A stretch of 64,000 nt of DNA, from contig JAWZYU010000034.1 of NCBI GenBank assembly GCA_038380435.1, forward strand, positions 25,027,404 through 25,091,403. Direction: 5' to 3'. The DNA is from Ryuthela nishihirai. Lineage: Eukaryota; Arthropoda; Arachnida; Araneae; Heptathelidae. The translations under genes and the position numbers were made by a program. Below are positions 12,701-27,700 of the stretch, one piece after another. The notes below the pieces were generated by a model. That model did no database searches. It saw nothing but the letters and a program-made list of their open reading frames with translations, and was not told where the DNA came from. Positions within the stretch are counted from its first letter, which is position 1; each line of letters starts with the position of its first letter.

Positions 12701-15700
12701 GAAAGGTATTTTATATTTTAATAAGGAACAGGGATCGATCTAGGGAGAGAGGGAACGCCCATGATGAAAAGTATTTTATATTTTAATAAGGAACAGGGAT
12801 CGATCTAGGGAGAGAGGGAATGCCCATGATGAAAAGTATTTTATATTTTAATAAGGAACAGGGATCGATCTAGGGAGAGAGGGAATGCCCATGATGAAAA
12901 GTATTTTATATTTTAATAAGGACCAGGGATCGATCTAGGGAGAGAGGGAATGCCCATGATGAAAAGTATTTTATATTTTAATAAGGAACAGGGATCGATC
13001 TAGGGAGAGAGGGAACGCCCATGATGAAAAGTATTTTATATTTTAATAAGGACCAGGGATCGATCTTGGGAGAGAGGGAATGCCCATGATGAAAAGTATT
13101 TTATATTTTAATAAGGAACAGGGATCGATCTAGGGAGAGAGGGAATGCCCATGATGAAAAGTATTTTATAATTTAATAAGGAACAGGGATCGATCTAGGG
13201 AGAGAGGGAACGCCCATGATGAAAAGTATTTTATATTTTAATAATTAACAGGGATCGATCTAGGGAGAGAGGGAATGCCCATGATGAAAAGTATTTTATA
13301 TTTTAATAAGGAACAGGGATCGATCTAGGGAGAGAGGGAAAGCCCATTATGAAAAGTATTTTATATTTTAATAAGGAACAGGGATCGATCTAGGGAGAGA
13401 GGGAATGCCCATGATGAAAAGTATTTTATATTTTAATAAGGACCAAGGATCGAGCTAGGGAGAGAGGGAATGCCCATGATGAAAAGTATTTTATATTTTA
13501 ATAAGGACCAAGGATCGAGCTAGGGAGAGAGGGAACGCCCATGATGAAAAGTATTTTATATTTTAATAAGGAACAGGGATCGATCTAGGGAGAGAGGGAA
13601 CGCCCATGATGAAAAGTATTTTATATTTTAATAAGGAACAGGGATCGATCTAGGGAGAGAAGGAATGCCCATGATGAAAAGTATTTTATATTTTAATAAG
13701 GACCAAGGATCGAGCTAGGGAGAGAGGGAACGACCATGATGAAAAGTATTTTATATTTTAATAAGGAACAGGGATCCATCTAGGGAGAGAGGGAACGCCC
13801 ATGATGAAAGGTATTTTATATTTTAATAAGGAACAGGGATCCATCTAGGGAGAGAGGTAACGCCCATGATGAAAAGTATTTTATATTTTAATAAGGAACA
13901 GGGATCGATCTAGGGAGAGAGGGAATGCCCATGATGAAAAGTATTTTATATTTTAATAAGGAACAGGGATCCATCTAGGGAGAGAGGGAACCCCCATGAT
14001 GAAAAGCATTTTATATTTTAATAAGGAACAGGGATCGATCTAGGGAGAGAGGGAACGCCCATGATGAAAAGTATTTTATATTTTAATAAGGACCAGGGAT
14101 CGATCTAGGGAGAGAGGGAATGCCCATGATGAAAAGTATTTTATAATTTAATAAGGAACAGGGATCGATCTAGGGAGAGAGGGAACGCCCATGATGAAAA
14201 GTATTTTATATTTTAATAATTAACAGGGATCGATCTAGGGAGAGAGGGAATGCCCATGATGAAAAGTATTTTATATTTTAATAAGGAACAGGGATCGATC
14301 TAGGGAGAGAGGGAACGCCCATGATGAAAAGTATTTTATATTTTAATAAGAACCAAGGATCGAGCTAGGGAGAGAGGGAATGCCCATGATGAAAAGTATT
14401 TTATATTTTAATAAGGACCAAGGATCGAGCTAGGGAGAGAGGGAATGCCCATGATGAAAACTATTTTATATTTTAATAAGGACCAGGGATCGATCTAGGG
14501 AGAGAGGGAACGCCCATGATGAAAAGTATTTTATATTTTAATAAGGAACAGGGATCCATCTAGGGAGAGAGGGAACGCCCATGATGTAAAGTATTTTATA
14601 TTTTAATAAGGAACAGGGATCCATCTAGGGAGAGAGGGAACGCCCATGATGAAAAGTATTTTATATTTTAATAAGGAACAGGGATCGATCTAGGGAGAGA
14701 GGGAATGCCCATGATGAAAAGTATTTTATATTTTAATAAGGAACAGGGATCGATCTAGGGAGAGAGGGAACGCCCATGATGAAAAGTATTTTATATTTTA
14801 GTAAGGACCAGGGATCGATCTAGGGAGAGAGGGATTGCCCATGATGAAAAGTATTTTATATTTTAATAAGGAACAGGGATCGATCTAGGGAGAGAGGGAA
14901 CGCCCATTATGAAAAGTATTTTATATTTTAATAAGGAACAGGGATCGATCTAGGGAGAGAGGGAACGCCCATCATGAAAAGTATTTTATATTTTAATAAG
15001 GACCAGGGATCGATCTAGGGAGAGAGGGAATGCCCATGATGAAAAGTATTTTATAATTTAATAAGGAACAGGGATCGATCTAGGGAGAGAGGGAACGCCC
15101 ATGATGAAAAGTATTTTATATTTTAATAAGGAACAGGGATCGATCTAGGGAGAGAGGGAATGCCCATGATGAATAGTATTTTATATTTTAATAAGGAACA
15201 GGGATCGATCTAGGGAGAGAGGGAATGCCCATGATGAAAAGTATTTTATATTTTAATAGGGAACAGGGATCGATCTAGGGAGAGAGGGAACGCCCATGAT
15301 GAAAAGTATTTTATATTTTAATAAGGAACAGGGATCCATCTAGGGAGAGAGGGAACGCGCATGATGAAAAGTATTTTATATTTTAATAAGGAACAGGGAT
15401 CGATCTAGGGAGAGAGGGAACGCCCATGATGAAAAGTATTTTATATTTTAATAAGGAACAGGGATCGATCTAGGGAGAGAGGGAATGCCCATGATGAAAA
15501 GAATTTTATATTTAATAAGGAACAGGGATCGATCTAGGGAGAGAGGGAATGCCCATGATGAAAAGTATTTTATATTTTAATAAGGACCAGGGATCGATCT
15601 AGGGAGAGAGGGAACGCCCATGATGAAAAGTATTTTATATTTTAATAAGGAACAGGGATCCATCTAGGGAGAGAGGGAACGCCCATGATGTAAAGTATTT

Positions 15701-18700
15701 TATATTTTAATAAGGAACAGGGATCCATCTAGGGAGAGAGGGAACGCCCATGATGAAAAGTAGTTTATATTTTAATAAGGAACAGGGATCGATCTAGGGA
15801 GAGAGGGAATGCCCATGATGAAAAGTATTTTATATTTTAATAAGGAACAGGGATCGATCTAGGGAGAGAGGGAACGCCCATGATGAAAAGTATTTTATAT
15901 TTTAATAAGGACCAGGGATCGATCTAGGGAGAGAGGGAATGCCCATGATGAAAAGTATTTTATATTTTAATAAGGAACAGGGATCGATCTAGGGAGAGAG
16001 GGAACGCCCATTATGAAAAGTATTTTATATTTTAATAAGGAACAGGGATCGATCTAGGGAGAGAGGGAACGCCCATTATGAAAAGTATTTTATATTTTAA
16101 TAAGGAACAGGGATCGATCTAGGGAGAGAAGGAATGCCCATGATGAAAAGTATTTTATATTTTAATAAGGACCAGGGATCGATCTAGGGAGAGAGGGAAC
16201 GCCCATGATGAAAAGTATTTTATATTTTAATAAGGACCAGGGATCGATCTAGGGAGAGAGAGAATGCCCATGATGAAAAGTATTTTATATTTTAATAAGG
16301 AACAGGGATCGATCTAGGGAGAGAGGGAACGCCCATGATGAAAAGTATTTTATATTTTAATAAGGAACAGGGATCGTTCTAGGGAGAGAGGGAACGCCCA
16401 TGATGAAAAGTATTTTATATTTTAATAAGGACCAGGGATCCATCTAGGGAGAGAGGGAACGCCCATGATGAAAAGAATTTTATATTTTAATAAGGAACAG
16501 GGATCGATCTAGGGAGAGAAAGAACGCCCATGATGAAAAGTATTTTATATTTTAATAAGGAACAGGGATCGATCTAGGGAGAGAGGGAACGCCCATTATG
16601 AAAAGTATTTTACATTTTAATAAGGAACAGGGATCGATCTAGGGAGAGAGGGAATGCCCATGATGAAAAGTATTTTATATTTTAATAAGGAACAGGGATC
16701 GATCTAGGGAGAGAGGGAACGCCCATGATGAAAAGTATTTTATATTTTAATAAGGAACAGGGATCGATCTAGCGAGAGAGGGAATGCCCATGATGAAAAG
16801 TATTTTATATTTTAATAAGGAACAGGGATCGATCTAGGGAGAGAGGGAACGCCCATGATGAAAAGTATTTTATATTTTAATAAGGACCAGGGATCGATCT
16901 AGGGAGAGAGGGAATGCCATGATGAAAAGTATTTTATATTTTAATAAGGAACATGGATCGATCTAGGGAGAGAGGGAACGCCCATTATGAAAAGTATTTT
17001 ATATTTTAATAAGGACCAGGGATCGATCTAGGGAGAGAGGGAATGCCCATGATGAAAAGTATTTTATATTTTAATAAGGAACAGGGATCGATCTAGGGAG
17101 AGAGGGAATGCCCATGATGAAAAGTATTTTATATTTTAATAAGGAACAGGGATCGATCTAGGGAGAGAGGGAACGTCCATTATGAAAAGTATTTTATATT
17201 TTAATAAGGACCATTGATCGATCTAGGGAGAGAGGGAATGCCCATGATGAAAAGTATTTTATATTTTAATAAGGAACAGGGATCGATCTAGGGAGAGAGG
17301 GAACGCCCATGATGAAAAGAATTTTATATTTAAATAAGGAACAGGGATCGATCTAGGGAGAGAGGTAATGCCCATGATGAAAAGTATTTTATATTTTAAT
17401 AAGGAACAGGGATCGATCTAGGGAGAGAGGGAACGCCCATGATGAAAAGTATTTTATATTTTAATAAGGAACAGGGATCGATCTAGGGAGAGAGGGAATG
17501 CCCATGATGAAAAGTATTTTATATTTTAATAAGGAACAGGGATCCATCTAGGGAGAGAGGGAACGCCCATGATGTAAAGTATTTTATATTTTAATAAGGA
17601 ACAGGGATCCATCTAGGGAGAGAGGGAACGCCCATGATGAAAAGTATTTTATATTTTAATAAGGAACAGGGATCGATCTAGGGAGAGAGGTAATGCCCAT
17701 GATGAAAAGTATTTTATATTTTAATAAGGAACAGGGATCGATCTAGGGAGAGAGGGAACGCCCATGATGAAAAGTATTTTATATTTTAATAAGGACCAGG
17801 GATCGATCTAGGGAGAGAGGGAATGCCCATGATGAAAAGTATTTTATATTTTAATAAGGAACAGGGATCGATCTAGGGAGAGAGGGAACGCCCATTATGA
17901 AAAGTATTTTATATTTTAATAAGGAACAGGGATCGATCTAGGGAGAGAGGGAACGCCCATGATGAAAAGTATTTTATATTTTAATAAGGACCAGGGATCG
18001 ATCTAGGGAGAGAGGGAATGCCCATGATGAAAAGTATTTTATAATTTAATAAGGAACAGGGATCGATCTAGGGAGAGAGGGAACGCCCATGATGAAAAGT
18101 ATTTTATATTTTAATAAGGAACAGGGATCGATCTAGGGAGAGAGGGAATGCCCATGATGAAAAGTATTTTATATTTTAATAAGGAACAGGGATCGATCTA
18201 GGGAGAGAGGGAATGCCCATGATGAAAAGTATTTTATATTTTAATAGGGAACAGGGATCGATCTAGGGAGAGAGGGAACGCCCATGATGAAAAGTATTTT
18301 ATATTTTAATAAGGAACAGGGATCCATCTAGGGAGAGAGGGAACGCCCATGATGAAAAGTATTTTATATTTTAATAAGGAACAGGGATCCATCTAGGGAG
18401 AGAGGGAACGCCCATGATGAAAAGTATTTTATATTTTAATAAGGAACAGGGATCGATCTAGGGAGAGAGGGAATGCCCATGATGAAAAGTATTTTATATT
18501 TAATAAGGAACAGGGATCGATCTAGGGAGAGAGGGAATGCCCATGATGAAAAGTATTTTATATTTTAATAAGGACCAGGGATCGATCTAGGGAGAGAGGG
18601 AACGCCCATGATGAAAAGTATTTTATATTTTAATAAGGAACAGGGATCCATCTAGGGCGAGAGGGAACGCCCATGATGTAAAGTATTTTATATTTTAATA

Positions 18701-21700
18701 AGGAACAGGGATCCATCTAGGGAGAGAGGGAACGCCCATGATGAAAAGTATTTTATATTTTAATAAGGAACAGGGATCGATCTAGGGAGAGAGGGAATGC
18801 CCATGATGAAAAGTATTTTATATTTTAATAAGGAACAGGGATCGATCTAGGGAGAGAGGGAACGCCCATGATGAAAAGTATTTTATATTTTAATAAGGAC
18901 CAGGGATCGATCTAGGGAGAGAGGGAATGCCCATGATGAAAAGTATTTTATATTTTAATAAGGAACAGGGATCGATCTAGGGAGAGAGGGAACGCCCATT
19001 ATGAAAAGTATTTTATATTTTAATAAGGAACAGGGATCGATCTACGGAGAGAGGGAACGCCCATTATCAAAAGTATTTTATATTTTAATAAGGAACAGGG
19101 ATCGATCTAGGGAGAGAAGGAATGCCCATGATGAAAAGTATTTTATATTTTAATAAGGACCAGGGATCGATCTAGGGAGAGAGGGAACGCCCATGATGAA
19201 AAGTATTTTATATTTTAATAAGGACCAGGGATCGATCTAGGGAGAGAGGGAATGCCCATGATGAAAAGTATTTTATATTTTAATAAGGAACAGGGATCGA
19301 TCTAGGGAGAGAGGGAACGCCCATGATGAAAAGTATTTTATATTTTAATAAGGAACAGGGATCGATCTAGGGAGAGAGGGAACGCCCATGATGAAAAGTA
19401 TTTTATATTTTAATAAGGACCAGGGATCCATCTAGGGAGAGAGGGAACGCCCATGATGAAAAGAATTTTATATTTTAATAAGGAACAGGGATCGATCTAG
19501 GGAGAGAAAGAACGCCCATGATGAAAAGTATTTTATATTTTAATAAGGAACAGGGATCGATCTAGGGAGAGAGGGAACGCCCATTATGAAAAGTATTTTA
19601 CATTTTAATAAGGAACAGGGATCGATCTAGGGAGAGAGGGAATGCCCATGATGAAAAGTATTTTATATTTTAATAAGGAACAGGGATCGATCTAGGGAGA
19701 GAGGGAACGCCCATGATGAAAAGTATTTTATATTTTAATAAGGAACAGGGATCGATCTAGCGAGAGAGGGAATGCCCATGATGAAAAGTATTTTATATTT
19801 TAATAAGGAACAGGGATCGATCTAGGGAGAGAGGGAACGCCCATGATGAAAAGTATTTTATATTTTAATAAGGACCAGGGATCGATCTAGGGAGAGAGGG
19901 AATGCCATGATGAAAAGTATTTTATATTTTAATAAGGAACATGGATCGATCTAGGGAGAGAGGGAACGCCCATTATGAAAAGTATTTTATATTTTAATAA
20001 GGACCAGGGATCGATCTAGGGAGAGAGGGAATGCCCATGATGAAAAGTATTTTATATTTTAATAAGGAACAGGGATCGATCTAGGGAGAGAGGGAATGCC
20101 CATGATGAAAAGTATTTTATATTTTAATAAGGAACAGGGATCGATCTAGGGAGAGAGGGAACGTCCATTATGAAAAGTATTTTATATTTTAATAAGGACC
20201 ATTCATCGATCTAGGGAGAGAGGGAATGCCCATGATGAAAAGTATTTTATATTTTAATAAGGAACAGGGATCGATCTAGGGAGAGAGGGAACGCCCATGA
20301 TGAAAAGAATTTTATATTTAAATAAGGAACAGGGATCGATCTAGGGAGAGAGGGAATGCCCATGATGAAAAGTATTTTATATTTTAATAAGGAACAGGGA
20401 TCGATCTAGGAAGAGAGGGAACGCCCATGATGAAAAGTATTTTATATTTTAATAAGGAACAGGGATCGATCTAGGGAGAGAGGGAATGCCCATGATGAAA
20501 CGTATTTTATATTTTAATAAGGAACAGGGATCGATCTAGGGAGAGAGGGAACGCCCATGATGAAAAGTATTTTATATTTTAATAAGGACCAGGGATCCAT
20601 CTAGGGAGAGAGGGAACGCCCATGATGAAAGGTATTTTATATTTTAATAAGGAACAGGGATCGATCTAGGGAGAGAGGGAACGTCCATGATGAAAAGTAT
20701 TTTATATTTTAATAAGGAACAGGGATCGATCTAGGGAGAGAGGGAATGCCCATGATGAAAAGTATTTTATATTTTAATAAGGACCAGGGATCGATCTAGG
20801 GAGAGAGGGAACGCCCATGATGAAAAGTATTTTATATTTTAATAAGGAACAGGGATCGATCTAGGGAGAGAGGGAATGCCCATGATGAAAAGTATTTTAT
20901 AATTTAATAAGGAACAGGGATCGATCTAGGGAGAGAGGGAACGCCCATGATGAAAAGTATTTTATATTTTAATAATTAACAGGGATCGATCTAGGGAGAG
21001 AGGGAATGCCCATGATGAAAAGTATTTTATATTTTAATAAGGAACAGGGATCGATCTAGGGAGAGAGGGAAAGCCCATTATGAAAAGTATTTTATATTTT
21101 AATAAGGAACAGGGATCGATCTAGGGAGAGAGGGAATGCCCATGATGAAAAGTATTTTATATTTTAATAAGGACCAAGGATCGAGCTAGGGAGAGAGGGA
21201 ATGCCCATGATGAAAAGTATTTTATATTTTAATAAGGACCAAGGATCGAGCTAGGGAGAGAGGGAACGCCCATGATGAAAAGTATTTTATATTTTAATAA
21301 GGAACAGGGATCGATCTAGGGAGAGAGGGAACGCCCATGATGAAAAGTATTTTATATTTTAATAAGGAACAGGGATCGATCTAGGGAGAGAAGGAATGCC
21401 CATGATGAAAAGTATTTTATATTTTAATAAGGACCAAGGATCGAGCTAGGGAGAGAGGGAACGCCCATGATGAAAAGTATTTTATATTTTAATAAGGAAC
21501 AGGGATCCATCTAGGGAGAGAGGGAACGCCCATGATGAAAGGTATTTTATATTTTAATAAGGAACAGGGATCCATCTAGGGAGAGAGGGAACGCCCATGA
21601 TGAAAAGTATTTTATATTTTAATAAGGAACAGGGATCGATCTAGGGAGAGAGGGAATGCCCATGATGAAAAGTATTTTATATTTTAATAAGGAACAGGGA

Positions 21701-24700
21701 TCCATCTAGGGAGAGAGGGAACCCCCATGATGAAAAGCATTTTATATTTTAATAAGGAACAGGGATCGATCTAGGGAGAGAGGGAACGCCCATGATGAAA
21801 AGTATTTTATATTTTAATAAGAACCAGGGATCGATCTAGGGAGAGAGGGAATGCCCATGATGAAAAGTATTTTATAATTTAATAAGGAACAGGGATCGAT
21901 CTAGGGAGAGAGGGAACGCCCATGATGAAAAGTATTTTATATTTTAATAATTAACAGGGATCGATCTAGGGAGAGAGGGAATGCCCATGATGAAAAGTAT
22001 TTTATATTTTAATAAGGAACAGGGATCGATCTAGGGAGAGAGGGAACGCCCATGATGAAAAGTATTTTATATTTTAATAAGGAACAGGGATCCATCTACG
22101 GAGAGAGGGAACGCCCATGATGAAAAGTATTTTATATTTTAATAAGGAACAGGGATCCATCTAGGGAGAGAGGGAACGCCCATGATGAAAAGTATTTTAT
22201 ATTTTAATAAGGAACAGGGAATGATCTAGGGAGAGAGGGAATGCCCATGATGAAAAGTATTTTATATTTTAATAAGGAACAGGGATCGATCTAGGGAGAG
22301 AGGGAATGCCCATGATGAAAACTATTTTATATTTTAATAAGGACCAGGGATCGATCTAGGGAGAGAGGGAACGCCCATGATGAAAAGTATTTTATATTTT
22401 AATAAGGAACAGGGATCCATCTAGGGAGAGAGGGAACGCCCATGATGTAAAGTATTTTATATTTTAATAAGGAACAGGGATCCATCTAGGGAGAGAGGGA
22501 ACGCCCATGATGAAAAGTATTTTATATTTTAATAAGGAACAGGGATCGATCTAGGGAGAGAGGGAACGCCCATGATGAAAAGTATTTTATATTTTAATAA
22601 GGACCAGGGATCGATCTAGGGAGAGAGGGAATGCCCATGATGAAAAGTATTTTATATTTTAATAAGGAACAGGGATCGATCTAGGGAGAGAGGGAACGCC
22701 CATTATGAAAAGTATTTTATATTTTAATAAGGAACAGGGATCGATCTAGGGAGAGAGGGAACGCCCATGATGAAAAGTATTTTATATTTTAATAAGGACC
22801 AGGGATCGATCTAGGGAGAGAGGGAATGCCCATGATGAAAAGTATTTTATATTTTAATAAGGAACAGGGATCGATCTAGGGAGAGAGGGAATGCCCATGA
22901 TGAAAAGTATTTTATATTTTAATAGGGAACAGGGATCGATCTAGGGAGAGAGGGAACGCCCATGATGAAAAGTATTTTATATTTTAATAAGGAACAGGGA
23001 TCCATCTAGGGAGAGAGGGAACGCGCATGATGAAAAGTATTTTATATTTTAATAAGGAACAGGGATCCATCTAGGGAGAGAGGGAACGCCCATGATGAAA
23101 AGTATTTTATATTTTAATAAGGAACAGGGATCGATCTAGGGAGAGAGGGAATGCCCATGATGAAAAGTATTTTATATTTAATAAGGAACAGGGATCGATC
23201 TAGGGAGAGAGGGAATGCCCATGATGAAAAGTATTTTATATTTTAATGAGGACCAGGGATCGATCTAGGGAGAGAGGGAACGCCCATGATGAAAAGTATT
23301 TTATATTTTAATAAGGAACAGGGATCCATCTAGGGAGAGAGGGAACGCCCATGATGTAAAGTATTTTATATTTTAATAAGGAACAGGGATCCATCTAGGG
23401 AGAGAGGGAACGCCCATGATGAAAAGTATTTTATAATTTCATAAGGAACAGGGATCGATCTAGGGAGAGAGGGAATGCCCATGATGAAAAGTATTTTATA
23501 TTTTAATAAGGAACAGGGATCGATCTAGGGAGAGAGGGAACGCCCATGATGAAAAGTATTTTATATTTTAATAAGGAACAGGGATCGATCTAGGGAGAGA
23601 GGGAATGCCCATGATGAAAAGTATTTTATATTTTAATAAGGAACAGGGATCGATCTAGGGAGAGAGGGAACGCCCATTATGAAAAGTATTTTATATTTTA
23701 ATAAGGAACAGGGATCGATCTAGGGAGAGAGGGAACGCCCATTATGAAAAGTATTTTATATTTTAATAAGGAACAGGGATCGATCTAGGGAGAGAAGGAA
23801 TGCCCATGATGAAAAGTATTTTATATTTTAATAAGGACCAGGGATCGATCTAGGGAGAGAGGGAACGCCCATGATGAAAAGTATTTTATATTTTAATAAG
23901 GACCAGGGATCGATCTAGGGAGAGAGGGAATGCCCATGATGAAAAGTATTTTATATTTTAATAAGGAACAGGGATCGATCTAGGGAGAGAGGGAACGCCC
24001 ATGATGAAAAGTATTTTATATTTTAATAAGGAACAGGGATCGATCTAGGGAGAGAGGGAACGCCCATGATGAAAAGTATTTTATATTTTAATAAGGACCA
24101 GGGATCCATCTAGGGAGAGAGGGAACGCCCATGATGAAAAGAATTTTATATTTTAATAAGGAACAGGGATCGATCTAGGGAGAGAAAGAACGCCCATGAT
24201 GAAAAGTATTTTATATTTTAATAAGGAACAGGGATCGATCTAGGGAGAGAGGGAACGCCCATTATGAAAAGTATTTTACATTTTAATAAGGAACAGGGAT
24301 CGATCTAGGGAGAGAGGGAATGCCCATGATGAAAAGTATTTTATATTTTAATAAGGAACAGGGATCGATCTAGGGAGAGAGGGAACGCCCATGATGAAAA
24401 GTATTTTATATTTTAATAAGGAACAGGGATCGATCTAGCGAGAGAGGGAATGCCCATGATGAAAAGTATTTTATATTTTAATAAGGAACAGGGATCGATC
24501 TAGGGAGAGAGGGAACGCCCATGATGAAAAGTATATTATATTTTAATAAGGACCAGGGATCGATCTAGGGAGAGAGGGAATGCCATGATGAAAAGTATTT
24601 TATATTTTAATAAGGAACATGGATCGATCTAGGGAGAGAGGGAACGCTCATTATGAAAAGTATTTTATATTTTAATAAGGACCAGGGATCGATCTAGGGA

Positions 24701-27700
24701 GAGAGGGAATGCCCATGATGAAAAGTATTTTATATTTTAATAAGGAACAGGGATCGATCTAGGGAGAGAGGGAATGCCCATGATGAAAAGTATTTTATAT
24801 TTTAATAAGGAACAGGGATCGATCTAGGGAGAGAGGGAATGCCCATGATGAAAAGTATTTTATATTTTAATAAGGAACAGGGATCGATCTAGGGAGAGAG
24901 GGAACGTCCATTATGAAAAGTATTTTATATTTTAATAAGGACCATTGATCGATCTAGGGAGAGAGGGAATGCCCATGATGAAAAGTATTTTATATTTTAA
25001 TAAGGACCAGGGATCGATCTTGGGAGAGAGGGAATGCCCATGATGAAAAGTATTTTATATTTTAATAAGGAACAGGGATCGATCTAGGGAGAGAGGGAAT
25101 GCCCATGATGAAAAGTATTTTATAATTTAATAAGGAACAGGGATCGATCTAGCGAGAGAGGGAACGCCCATGATGAAAAGTATTTTATATTTTAATAATT
25201 AACAGGGATCGATCTAGGGAGAGAGGGAATGCCCATGATGAAAAGTATTTTATATTTTAATAAGGAACAGGGATCGATCTAGGGAGAGAGGGAAAGCCCA
25301 TTATGAAAAGTATTTTATATTTTAATAAGGAACAGGGATCGATCTAGGGAGAGAGGGAATGCCCATGATGAAAAGTATTTTATATTTTAATAAGGACCAA
25401 GGATCGAGCTAGGGAGAGAGGGAATGCCCATGATGAAAAGTATTTTATATTTTAATAAGGACCAAGGATCGAGCTAGGGAGAGAGGGAACGCCCATGATG
25501 AAAAGTATTTTATATTTTAATAAGGAACAGGGATCGATCTAGGGAGAGAGGGAACGCCCATGATGAAAAGTATTTTATATTTTAATAAGGAACAGGGATC
25601 GATCTAGGGAGAGAAGGAATGCCCATGATGAAAAGTATTTTATATTTTAATAAGGACCAAGGATCGAGCTAGGGAGAGAGGGAACGCCCATGATGAAAAG
25701 TATTTTATATTTTAATAAGGAACAGGGATCCATCTAGGGAGAGAGGGAACGCCCATGATGAAAGGTATTTTATATTTTAATAAGGAACAGGGATCCATCT
25801 AGGGAGAGAGGGAACGCCCATGATGAAAAGTATTTTATATTTTAATAATTAACAGAGATCGATCTAGGGAGAGAGGGAATGCCCATGATGAAAAGTATTT
25901 TATATTTTAATAAGGAACAGGGATCCATCTAGGGAGAGAGGGAACCCCCATGATGAAAAGCATTTTATATTTTAATAAGGAACAGGGATCGATCTAGGGA
26001 GAGAGGGAACGCCCATGATGAAAAGTATTTTATATTTTAATAAGGACCAGGGATCGATCTAGGGAGAGAGGGAATGCCCATGATGAAAAGTATTTTATAA
26101 TTTAATAAGGAACAGGGATCGATCTAGGGAGAGAGGGAACGCCCATGATGAAAAGTATTTTATATTTTAATAATTAACAGGGATCGATCTAGGGAGAGAG
26201 GGAATGCCCATGATGAAAAGTATTTTATATTTTAATAAGGAACAGGGATCGATCTAGGGAGAGAGGGAACGCCCATGATGAAAAGTATTTTATATTTTAA
26301 TAAGGAACAGGGATCCATCTACGGAGAGAGGGAACGCCCATGATGAAAAGTATTTTATATTTTAATAAGGAACAGGGATCCATCTAGGGAGAGAGGGAAC
26401 GCCCATGATGAAAAGTATTTTATATTTTAATAAGAAACAGGGATTGATCTAGGGAGAAAGGGAATGCCCATGATGAAAAGTATTTTATATTTTAATAAGG
26501 AACAGGGATCGATCTAGGGAGAGAGGGAATGCCCATGATGAAAACTATTTTATATTTTAATAAGGACCAGGGATCGATCTAGGGAGAGAGGGAACGCCCA
26601 TGATGAAAAGTATTTTATATTTTAATAAGGAACAGGGATCCATCTAGGGAGAGAGGGAACGCCCATGATGTAAAGTATTTTATATTTTAATAAGGAACAG
26701 GGATCCATCTAGGGAGAGAGGGAACGCCCATGATGTAAAGTATTTTATATTTTAATAAGGAACAGGGATCGATCTAGGGAGAGAGGGAATGCCCATGATG
26801 AAAAGTATTTTATATTTTAATAAGGAACAGGGATCGATCTAGGGAGAGAGGGAACGCCCATGATGAAAAGTATTTTATATTTTAATAAGGACCAGGGATC
26901 GATCTAGGGAGAGAGGGAATGCCCATGATGAAAAGTATTTTATATTTTAATAAGGAACAGGGATCGATCTAGGGAGAGAGGGAACGCCCATTATGAAAAG
27001 TATTTTATATTTTAATAAGGAACAGGGATCGATCTAGGGAGAGAGGGAACGCCCATGATGAAAAGTATTTTATATTTTAATAAGGACCAGGGATCGATCT
27101 AGGGAGAGAGGGAATGCCCATGATGAAAAGTATTTTATAATTTAATAAGGAACAGGGATCGATCTAGGGAGAGAGGGAACTCCCATGATGAAAAGTATTT
27201 TATATTTTAATAAGGAACAGGGATCGATCTAGGGAGAGAGGGAATGCCCATGATGAAAAGTATTTTATATTTTAATACGGAACAGGGATCGATCTAGGGA
27301 GAGAGGGAACGCCCATGATGAAAAGTATTTTATATTTTAATAAGGAACAGGGATCGATCTAGGGAGAGAGGGAACGCCCATGATGAAAAGTATTTTATAT
27401 TTTAATAAGGACCAGGGATCCATCTAGGGAGAGAGGGAACGCCCATGATGAAAAGAATTTTATATTTTAATAAGGAACAGGGATCGATCTAGGGAGAGAA
27501 AGAACGCCCATGATGAAAAGTATTTTATATTTTAATAAGGAACAGGGATCGATCTAGGGAGAGAGGGAACGCCCATGATGAAAAGTATTTTATATTTTAA
27601 TAAGGAACAGGGATCGATCTAGGGAGAGAGGGAACGCCCATGATGAAAAGTATTTTATATTTTAATAAGGAACAGGAATCGATCTAGAAAGAGAGGGAAC